NCBI GenBank assembly: GCA_948482415.1
Contig: CAOMFZ010000012.1
Span: 1 to 20,291 of the forward strand
DNA: 20,291 nt
Direction: 5' to 3'
Source: an uncultured Mailhella sp.
Lineage (GTDB): Bacteria; Desulfobacterota; Desulfovibrionia; Desulfovibrionales; Desulfovibrionaceae
Shown: positions 1 through 6,250 of the stretch, in pieces
How positions within the stretch are numbered: position 1 is the stretch's first letter
Layout: the number at the start of each line of letters is the position of its first letter
Translations under genes and position numbers: made by a program
Notes under the pieces: model-generated
What the model was told of the DNA's origin: nothing
The model's input: the letters and a program-made list of their open reading frames with translations, nothing else
The model's database searches: none

Positions 1-12
1 TCGCCTAACAGA

Positions 13-99
13 CACGGCTTCGCCGCCTCCGGTAGCAAAAAATCAAGCAATCCCTTTGGGCTTGATTTTTTCGCTACCGGAAGTGGTAGCCACGCCGTG
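13..99. repeat. Imperfect 87-nt palindrome, REP/MITE-like
   Basis: The inner arms 29-48 and 60-80 are complementary over about 20 bp with a single bulged C at 72, around an 11-nt loop (49-59). The outermost arms CACGGC (13-18) and GCCGTG (94-99) also pair, leaving an unpaired stretch between the two stems. The base composition is more G+C-rich than the flanking genes. No reading frame is supported here. The nested symmetry is typical of intergenic palindromic repeats or small non-autonomous elements. It could instead be a terminator for a gene outside the window, since a T-run lies inside the arm rather than after it. Copy number elsewhere in the genome cannot be judged from one window. Confidence 0.55.
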
Positions 100-235
100 C
101 GAGCGAAACGAAAACCACGTTTTTCGTGAGCGAGAGCGAGTGGGTGGCAGGACGCCACTCCGAGCGTTATCTTGTAGACGAGAACTTTTCTAACTGATTG
201 TAGGCTATTATAGCTGCGCTATGCCAACAATCAGT
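100..235. other. Non-coding hairpin-rich stretch
   Basis: I see no gene here. Short inverted repeats follow one another: ACGAAAA/TTTTCGT around 109-129, GTGGC/GCCAC around 145-160, and a larger stem-loop at 193-235 (ACTGATTGT against ACAATCAGT, with a nested ATAGC/GCTAT hairpin inside). Together with the palindrome to the left this looks like one compound structured or repetitive element rather than ordinary intergenic DNA. Its function is not known to me. Confidence 0.4.
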
Positions 236-264
236 AAGAAAAGCCCCCTTGAGGGAAAGGGGGC
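236..264 (-). terminator. Rho-independent terminator, probably of the fliK-flgD-flgE operon
   Basis: Read on the minus strand, an 8-bp G+C-rich stem (arms 257-264 and 243-250) closes a 6-nt loop and is followed by TTTTC. On the plus strand no T-run follows. It is the first good minus-strand terminator downstream of flgE, about 260 nt past its stop codon, so it would give the hook operon mRNA a long 3' tail. Confidence 0.6.
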
Positions 265-523
265 AAATAAGCAAGCGAGTTGAGGGAGAACTCATTATGT
301 AAGTGCAAGGAAGAAGCATTATTGCTTCAAAATATTTTTATCTGTCAACGAGTGAGCAATACTCTCGCCGAAATGTCATTATCTTTGTATTTATAGATAA
401 CAATACATTGTCATCATTATCTTTTTTACAGTTGTTAAGTATAGGTCAGAAAAATAAGCGAGTTGGATTTTTTCTTGTGTATCAGCCGAACAACATCTAT
501 CCGGCAGATACACAATTTAGTTA
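265..523 (-). other. Non-coding tail downstream of flgE
   Basis: No minus-strand reading frame longer than about 15 codons with a ribosome site was found between the flgE stop and the terminator. Two perfect hairpins are present: GAAGCA/TGCTTC at 313-328 (4-nt loop), and a 9-bp stem at 475-483/507-515 that continues inward with GCCG/CGGC. The second lies 9 nt after the flgE stop on the transcript, but an A-run rather than a T-run follows it on that strand. It is therefore more likely a 3'-end stabilising or Rho-related structure than an intrinsic terminator. The motif GCGAGTTG occurs twice (275-282 and 458-465). Confidence 0.4.
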
Positions 524-2815
524 TTATCTCTTCATGTTGATAACAGTTTCAAGCATGGTATCAACAGTTGTAACCATTTTACTGTTTGATTGGTAACCGC
601 GTTGTGTTGAAATCATGTATACGAATTCGGTTGCCATATCAACGTTGGATTGTTCGAGGGTATAACTTGCAACATCACCTAAACCGCTGCTGCCTGCCGC
701 ACCCATTTTCGGATAACCGGAAGCTCTTGTTTCAGAGTAAAGGTTATTGCCTTCACGGCGCAAGCCCTGGGTATTCACAAAGTCATACATGGTAATTTGC
801 CAGAGTGGAAGCGTTACACCGTTAGAGTAAATGCCGTTCAGGATACCGTCAGAATCAACTTCCCAGCTGGTGAGATCACCAAAGCCGTAACCGTCTTGTG
901 CGTTGGAACTTGAGAATGCACCGTCAAGGTTGGTGGAAGCATATGCTTCAATAATTGCCGGTTCAGTAAAATCAGCTAAAAGGTTGGCATTAGCCGGTTC
1001 AGCTGCTGAATACATATACAAGTTTTTTGGAGAAGCTTTATTGACAGCGTCCATAATTGCATTTGCCAAAGCCTGCATACTCAATGGATTGGCAGTGTTG
1101 AAGCCGCCGTTTTCAACGCCTGTAACCAATGCGTTTGTACCGTCAGCAAATGTTGCCGTACCTGTTCTCAGGTTTAAAGTAACATCCTGTGCAGGAATTG
1201 CATCAGCACCGTTGCTGTATTTACCGGCTCTTAATGTTACGGTTTCAATATTATATAATTCAATGGTATCTGAATAATGTGTCAAATCAACAGGGTTGCC
1301 GTTTTTATCAACAATACCGCCGGCATTGCCTGTTTGGATAGCAGTAAACAAGTTTTGAGCACCGGCCCCCAAAGGCTGCCATAATGGTATGCCGCCTGCA
1401 AGATAACGACCGGTATCTATATCCCATTTATCATCTAAGCTTGCATCATAATTGGGATTCAAAAGAATAAATTCGGAACCTGTTGACGGGTCATTTGCCT
1501 TATAGGCGTTATTATAAATATACGGGTCAACATTCATATCTGCAAGACTGCCTTGTGAAGACCAGGGCTGTGAAAGGTTGCTTGCGCGAAGACCAAAGTT
1601 GATTTCCGTATTATATTTTGCCCCGTTATTTGTTCCTGAAGTTTGAGCGTCTAAAATGCCGCTGAAGTTTGGAACAACAATAGGATAACCGCTGCTGGAA
1701 ATAGGAGCAGGTTCCCAGTTATTCATATCGCTTGGGTCAAGACTGATAACATTCAAATCTGCCAATCCGCCTGCAGGGTCTGCAACAGCCTGATAGGAAC
1801 CGGGAGAACTTTCAGGAGTTCTTGTTCCGCCCCATGTATAGGCTGATTGGTTGACAATAGCACCGGCAGAGTTAAAGGTCAGGGTACCTGCCATAAGCAT
1901 ACCGCCGGCAGAGGTTTCATTCACATTGCGAAGTTCGCCGGTAGTTGTATCAAAGAATTGTCTTTTATCTTCAGCCGGATCCATGGTAACAATGTATTCC
2001 CAGATTTCTTCACCTGAAGAACCGCCTTCATAGTCAGTACTTGCAACCTTATCAAAGTATACGGTAACTGTATGCTTAACACCGGCTTCATCATAAATTT
2101 GCATGGAAGTCTGTTCTGCATAAGAAGTCTGAGCAATAGCAGGATCGTTTTCAGCACGTTCTGTTTCATTGCCGTTCCATTGCTTAAAGAGGGCTGCAAA
2201 GGGGTTTTCAGTATTAACAGCATTATCGCCGCCGGATTTTGGAAGCTGAACTTTAAAGTCCATCTTTGTTGTTTGCTGCGGGAAAACAGTAAAGGTATCG
2301 AGCTGAATATCAGTTGGAACGCCTGAACCCTTAATAGGAGAAGTAGAACCTTTAGCAGCGTTAACCATTTGTGCATTACCGCCGGTTGCCTGCATGACGC
2401 CGCCTGTATTATCAATTCTCCAGCCTTGTAAGCAGAAACCGTTAGGGTCTTTCAAGTAGCCTTCCTTGTCAAAAGTAAAGTTACCGGCTCTTGTGTAATA
2501 GGTTTCATCAGAACCAACAGCCTGCACCTGGAAAAAGCCTTTGCCTTCAATGGCGAGGTCAGTTGCGTTGGTTGTTGTTTCAAAAGGTCCCTGGCTGAAG
2601 TTACCGATAATGGTACCAATCTTTACACCGCGGCCGATTTGGGTTTGACCTGCCAGACTGTGTGCATCTTGATAAACAAAGTCAGCAAAGTCCATACGCT
2701 GGCTTTTGAAGCCTACTGTATTCACGTTGGCAAGGTTGTTACCAACAACGTTCATCTTTTCACCGTGAGCTAAAAGACCGGAAACACTGGTCCATAATGT
2801 TGCAGTTACGCTCAT
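524..2815 (-). CDS. flgE: Flagellar hook protein FlgE, long form
   Basis: This gene encodes the structural subunit of the flagellar hook, exported through the flagellar type III pathway and polymerised beneath the FlgD cap. The N-terminal D0 segment shows the rod/hook signature NNLANVNTVGFKS at residues 26-38, followed by DFADFVYQD and the LAIEGKGFFQV block. The C-terminus has the matching SNVDMATEFVYMISTQRGYQ helix and ends in INMKR, as axial proteins of this family do. At 763 residues it is nearly twice the length of enterobacterial FlgE. The extra length lies in the central surface-exposed region, as is common in deltaproteobacterial hooks. The start is fixed by AAGGAG seven bases before the ATG. 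It is the last gene of the fliK-flgD-flgE operon, with an 82-nt gap from flgD that contains a hairpin. There is no sign of damage. Confidence 0.97.
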   Translation of the reverse strand: MSVTATLWTSVSGLLAHGEKMNVVGNNLANVNTVGFKSQRMDFADFVYQDAHSLAGQTQIGRGVKIGTIIGNFSQGPFETTTNATDLAIEGKGFFQVQAVGSDETYYTRAGNFTFDKEGYLKDPNGFCLQGWRIDNTGGVMQATGGNAQMVNAAKGSTSPIKGSGVPTDIQLDTFTVFPQQTTKMDFKVQLPKSGGDNAVNTENPFAALFKQWNGNETERAENDPAIAQTSYAEQTSMQIYDEAGVKHTVTVYFDKVASTDYEGGSSGEEIWEYIVTMDPAEDKRQFFDTTTGELRNVNETSAGGMLMAGTLTFNSAGAIVNQSAYTWGGTRTPESSPGSYQAVADPAGGLADLNVISLDPSDMNNWEPAPISSSGYPIVVPNFSGILDAQTSGTNNGAKYNTEINFGLRASNLSQPWSSQGSLADMNVDPYIYNNAYKANDPSTGSEFILLNPNYDASLDDKWDIDTGRYLAGGIPLWQPLGAGAQNLFTAIQTGNAGGIVDKNGNPVDLTHYSDTIELYNIETVTLRAGKYSNGADAIPAQDVTLNLRTGTATFADGTNALVTGVENGGFNTANPLSMQALANAIMDAVNKASPKNLYMYSAAEPANANLLADFTEPAIIEAYASTNLDGAFSSSNAQDGYGFGDLTSWEVDSDGILNGIYSNGVTLPLWQITMYDFVNTQGLRREGNNLYSETRASGYPKMGAAGSSGLGDVASYTLEQSNVDMATEFVYMISTQRGYQSNSKMVTTVDTMLETVINMKR

Positions 2816-2841
2816 AAAAATTCTCCTTACCTTGCAATATG

Positions 2842-2863
2842 TATCTATCCCCTCAGATAGATA
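2842..2863 (-). other. Hairpin in the flgD-flgE spacer
   Basis: A perfect 7-bp stem, TATCTAT (2842-2848) and ATAGATA (2857-2863), encloses an 8-nt loop. No T-run follows on the minus strand, so it is unlikely to terminate transcription. A hairpin about 25 nt upstream of the flgE ribosome site could be a processing or stabilising element that lifts hook-subunit expression above that of the cap and ruler proteins. That role is inference. Confidence 0.35.
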
Positions 2864-2897
2864 TTTTGTCTGTAGTAAATTTTAATTGAATTGATGC

Positions 2898-4211
2898 TTA
2901 GTGTAATAAGCCTTGCACATAAGAACTCAAAGCACTGGAAGCTTTTTCCTTCAATGTGCTTACGGTACTGTTAGTTGCATTTTTCATGCCACTTGCTAAT
3001 TCTTGTGCAAATGATTGATTTTCAAAAGTATTTTGTTGAGCGGCAGTTTCAGAAAGAGTATTTCGGGCGGAAAAATTTGCCGCAGCGGCAACTGTTTCTT
3101 CCTCATCAGTTCCGGTAATAACCTTTGAGGTATCCAAAATTTCAATAGAGAGCTTCTTGCCGCCTGTGTATGACCATTGATTATCGCCTGCCTTGCTCCA
3201 GTTGTTTTGCCAGGCTGCAGTTGTCATATCAAGCTTGCCGTCAGTAATGGTTACGCCGTACTTTTCAAGAGATGACAGACTTTGAATACCGCCGGCGTCG
3301 GCACCGCGGACAATAGCTTCAAAATTCTTATAATTCTTTTGTAAATCACCGTTGCCGGCAATAAGGAAGTCAAAACCTTCGCCGCCGTCAATCATATTAT
3401 CAACAGGGTCATGAACAACAATATCATTGCCTGCTCCGGCAGAAATCGTATCAGCAGCACCGTCTTCGCCGGCAATATAATCATCACCGTCAGTGCCGAC
3501 ATATTCAGTGCCCTGCGTTGCAGAATTAGTGGTTTGCGCTTCCAGAACTTCACGAACGTTGCTGAGAAGAACAGTTCTGCCGCCGGTAAGGCTTAAGTAA
3601 TATTCACCATTATAAGAACTGGTACCGGTAACACGGCCGGAAACAGACGTATCAATATATACCATTTCTCCGTCACTGTTCTTGCCGGAAAGAGCAACCG
3701 TATAGGTACCGTCAGGAGCTTCTGAACCGTCAGTCTTCTTGCCGTCCCATACAAAATCATGAATACCGGAAGATTGTGAGCCTAAATTTACTGTACGGAC
3801 GATTGTACCTGATGCGTCCAAAATATTGATAGAACAGGACGCCATTTCTTCTGCGCCTGCAAACTGAATAACAGAAACATCGGAACCGGACTTGCTGATA
3901 CCATAACCGCGGGCAGAAACTTCCTTGCCGATGTAGTTGGTAATATTGATAGAAGTTTGTCTTGCGACTTCTTCGGTCAGGCTGGTAATGCTTTCATTCA
4001 TTTGCATGGATTGTTCCAATGCAGAGAATTGTGCCAGCTGAGCAATAAATTCCTTATCTTCCATTGGGTTCAGCGGGTCTTGATATTGGAATTGGGTAAC
4101 AAGCAGCATCAGGAACGCGTCTCTGTCGAGCTCTGAATTACCGGTTGTCTTTGTTGTGGAACCTGAACTGTTATATGCACTATCTAATGCTGTATTAGAT
4201 ACACTACTCAT
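2898..4211 (-). CDS. flgD: Flagellar hook cap protein FlgD with RTX-like C-terminal extension
   Basis: FlgD caps the growing hook and helps FlgE subunits assemble. Residues 26-75 show the family signature (LDRDAFLMLLVTQFQYQDPLNPMEDKEFIAQLAQFSALEQ region). Residues 93-225 contain the usual IGKEV start, the FlgD Ig-like segment (VWDGKKTDGSEAPDGTY) and a closing tudor-like part. The family usually ends near 220-240 residues, but this protein has 437. Residues 236-287 carry glycine/aspartate-rich motifs of the hemolysin-type calcium-binding kind (GTDGDDYIAG, GAGNDIVV, GGEGFDFLIAG). The rest is a low-complexity Ser/Thr/Ala tail. It starts 12 nt after the fliK stop, so translation is probably coupled. 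The ATG at 4211 has only a weak purine-rich site. The FlgD assignment is secure. The calcium role of the extension is an inference from motif spacing. Confidence 0.93.
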   Translation of the reverse strand: MSSVSNTALDSAYNSSGSTTKTTGNSELDRDAFLMLLVTQFQYQDPLNPMEDKEFIAQLAQFSALEQSMQMNESITSLTEEVARQTSINITNYIGKEVSARGYGISKSGSDVSVIQFAGAEEMASCSINILDASGTIVRTVNLGSQSSGIHDFVWDGKKTDGSEAPDGTYTVALSGKNSDGEMVYIDTSVSGRVTGTSSYNGEYYLSLTGGRTVLLSNVREVLEAQTTNSATQGTEYVGTDGDDYIAGEDGAADTISAGAGNDIVVHDPVDNMIDGGEGFDFLIAGNGDLQKNYKNFEAIVRGADAGGIQSLSSLEKYGVTITDGKLDMTTAAWQNNWSKAGDNQWSYTGGKKLSIEILDTSKVITGTDEEETVAAAANFSARNTLSETAAQQNTFENQSFAQELASGMKNATNSTVSTLKEKASSALSSYVQGLLH

Positions 4212-4223
4212 ACTATACTCTCA

Positions 4224-6104
4224 CTAGGCAATAATGTGAAGGCCCTGCAGGGAACTATTTTCCTTTCCGGCCACTATACTACCTGTGATATGCATATTAT
4301 GTGCCAAAGAATTTTCAATATTCATGTCTGATGAAGAATTCTTTCTGGATAATGCGCGTAAGTAATTGAGATTTTGAAGATTTTCTCTAAAAGTTTGTTC
4401 GTTGTTATGCTGCTGCATGCCTTCCCAGTTTTGCGCTGTCTGATTGCTGAAATTATCGGAAAGACCCACTTCAACTTCAATGTTTTCAACCTTAAAACCT
4501 TGATGTTCCAGCTCTGCGCGGATAGTGTCGAGCTGCTGATTAATGAGAGAGGCACTTTCTGCCTTGTCAGCCTGGATAACGGCATTAACTTCCCCATTCT
4601 TCATGGTGAGCACGACTGCCATTTGTCCAAGTTCCAAAGGATTTAAAGAGACTTCCAGACGCTTTGTGCCGTTCTTCATCATGGTCAGCACGGTATCCTG
4701 CACTTGAGAACGAATATTTTCAAGATTTTCTGCGAAATTGGTTTGAGCGGTATCGAAGCTTGCTCCTGCCTGTACGCCCATGGCACCTGCCATACTTGCG
4801 GCGGATTGTTCACGGCGTTCTTCATTTCTGCTGTCGGAATAAGAATCACGGGACAAATCTTCCTTGCTGTTTTGGGTATTATCATGCACAGTATTTTTAT
4901 TAAGACCAAAACGTTCCAGCTGTTCCTTTTCCTGCGTGCTTACTTCTTCCTTATCAGCAAAGAACTTTTCTTCAGCTCTTGTATTGGCAGTGCGTTCATC
5001 AAGAACCTTATCGGCAATCAGGGTATTTTCGTCTTGCTTTGTTTCAGAAAGAACATCTTGATTTGAAAGTGTATTTGCCTGCTTTGTCGTAATATTCTTG
5101 TCTGCTGCTTCACTTGCAGAAGTTTGAGCCTTGGCAGACTTGTTTTGTCCTTCTTTTTCTTCAAGCTTCTTGCCGTTGACCGTACTGCGGTTCAAATCTT
5201 CACCGAGAACCTTGGTTACAACCGTATCTTCAATTACAGCCTTGGAATACATAACATCCTTATTTTGCTGCATTAATGCACGGCGGTCGCTTTCTTCACG
5301 CTTTTGTGCTGATTCATACAAAGCCTTCAGATTTTGTTCCAGGCTCTTCTTCATCTTGGTAAATTCGTCATTCTTGCTCTGTAAAAAAGTCTTGGCTTCA
5401 TCAAAAACTGCGTCCACTTGTGCAGCAGATAAAGGACTGTTCTTGTCAAATTGCGCAAGGGTCTTTTGCATGCCCTTCTGCATATCTTCTGAAAGATTAA
5501 AAGACTTGGTTATTGCAGATAATTCATCTTGAGATAAAGTAGTAGGATTTTGCTTCAAAGCAGAAATTAATGCCGTCATGCCGGAAAGAGCGTCCTTATA
5601 ACGGATACTGTCATAAAGCATGGTTGGCTGACCGGGATTTGCTCTGCCTGCCAGATTTTGTAAATATGCTATTTCATTGGTATCTAATGCGACATTGCCG
5701 CCCTTGATACTGGAAGTAAGGGTTGAAAGCAAATCCTTCAAGGTTGGACCCGTTGGCGTATTCATAAGACTTGCCAACGCATTCTGCGCTTCTATGCAAA
5801 TATCGTCATTTTGAAATGCCTTTGCCAGCTTTGATAATTCTTCTGTATTGAAACGCGGTTCCTGAGGCACAAAAAAGGAATAAATTTCCGCACGGTCAGT
5901 ATAAGGAGAAGAATTTTCCGCTTCCTTATCAAATACCTTATCTTCACTTTCCTTATCCATGGGCATGTTATTTTCATATTGAGCTTCTGCCATGGCAGTA
6001 TCTAATTCATTGGAAAAATTAGAAATTACATTTTCTTGCGGAAGATAATCAGTATACGCTGCATCGTTATTTACGGTATCAAATGTTGTAGGCATAAATT
6101 GCAT
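4224..6104 (-). CDS. fliK: Flagellar hook-length control protein FliK
   Basis: FliK is the secreted ruler that measures hook length and switches the export apparatus from hook to filament substrates. The conserved C-terminal Flg_hook domain is clear at roughly residues 475-560 (MKNGTKRLEVSLNPLELGQM, then the AVIQADKAESASLINQQL helix). Upstream is a long, poorly conserved, Gln/Lys/Glu/Ser-rich region with a probable coiled coil around residues 245-290, as expected for a ruler. I place the start at the ATG at 6104 (626 residues): AAAGGAG lies six bases before it, and the sigma-54 promoter would initiate near 6118. The frame stays open to an ATG at 6140, but that codon lies upstream of the predicted transcription start. 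First gene of the operon. Confidence 0.9.
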   Translation of the reverse strand: MQFMPTTFDTVNNDAAYTDYLPQENVISNFSNELDTAMAEAQYENNMPMDKESEDKVFDKEAENSSPYTDRAEIYSFFVPQEPRFNTEELSKLAKAFQNDDICIEAQNALASLMNTPTGPTLKDLLSTLTSSIKGGNVALDTNEIAYLQNLAGRANPGQPTMLYDSIRYKDALSGMTALISALKQNPTTLSQDELSAITKSFNLSEDMQKGMQKTLAQFDKNSPLSAAQVDAVFDEAKTFLQSKNDEFTKMKKSLEQNLKALYESAQKREESDRRALMQQNKDVMYSKAVIEDTVVTKVLGEDLNRSTVNGKKLEEKEGQNKSAKAQTSASEAADKNITTKQANTLSNQDVLSETKQDENTLIADKVLDERTANTRAEEKFFADKEEVSTQEKEQLERFGLNKNTVHDNTQNSKEDLSRDSYSDSRNEERREQSAASMAGAMGVQAGASFDTAQTNFAENLENIRSQVQDTVLTMMKNGTKRLEVSLNPLELGQMAVVLTMKNGEVNAVIQADKAESASLINQQLDTIRAELEHQGFKVENIEVEVGLSDNFSNQTAQNWEGMQQHNNEQTFRENLQNLNYLRALSRKNSSSDMNIENSLAHNMHITGSIVAGKENSSLQGLHIIA

Positions 6105-6129
6105 AGCAAACTCCTTTGCCCATAATAAA

Positions 6130-6144
6130 GCAAATACCATGCCA
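6130..6144 (-). promoter_or_regulatory. Sigma-54 promoter of the fliK-flgD-flgE operon
   Basis: On the minus strand the sequence TGGCATG-GTAT-TTGC matches the RpoN consensus TGGCAC-N5-TTGC, with GG (6143-6142) and GC (6131-6130) separated by exactly 10 bases. Transcription would begin near 6118, directly at the fliK ribosome site. Sigma-54 control of hook-class genes is established in several bacteria (Vibrio, Campylobacter, Caulobacter), usually with an FlrC/FlgR/FlbD-type activator. Activator sites were not identified. Confidence 0.82.
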
Positions 6145-6186
6145 AAAATATGCGTCCAGCCAAAACAAAGTGCTCCGCCGGCTTTA

Positions 6187-6215
6187 TTGACTTATATATA
6201 TATATATTGTAGGCT
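6187..6215 (+). promoter_or_regulatory. Candidate promoter with a (TA)7 tract in the spacer
   Basis: A -35-like TTGACT (6187-6192) is followed at once by an uninterrupted alternating TA run (6193-6207). A -10 placed 17 bases on reads TAGGCT, which is poor, while the better TATATT at 6203-6208 lies only 10 bases from the -35. This is the only promoter-like sequence I see for the downstream AT-rich gene. Changes in TA unit number would alter spacing, so length-dependent expression is possible. Confidence 0.35.
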
Positions 6216-6217
6216 AC

Positions 6218-6240
6218 CCTAAAAATTAATTATTTTTAGG
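6218..6240 (+). other. Leader hairpin next to the start codon
   Basis: A perfect 8-bp stem, CCTAAAAA (6218-6225) and TTTTTAGG (6233-6240), encloses TTAATTA and ends 10 bases before the ATG at 6251. The only Shine-Dalgarno-like triplet (AGG, 6238-6240) is inside the stem, so the fold would hide it. It could act in translational control, or be an operator for a repressor at the divergent promoter region. Confidence 0.45.
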
Positions 6241-6250
6241 CTGGTTCAGT

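Noticed and set aside
475..515. Perfect 9-bp hairpin right after flgE as an intrinsic terminator
   Set aside because: On the transcribed minus strand an A-run follows, not a T-run. The 236-264 hairpin with TTTT is the better terminator.
303..596. Plus-strand 97-codon open frame at the left end
   Set aside because: It overlaps the flgE C-terminus, has no ribosome site and no recognisable protein features, and runs through the hairpin region.
6105..6140. N-terminal extension of FliK from the ATG at 6140
   Set aside because: It lies within the sigma-54 promoter and before the likely transcription start; the ATG at 6104 has an excellent ribosome site.
200..6215. Shared string TTGTAGGCTA at about 199-208 and 6208-6214 as copies of one repeat
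   Set aside because: The similarity is about ten bases and does not extend into the flanking hairpins, so chance is sufficient.
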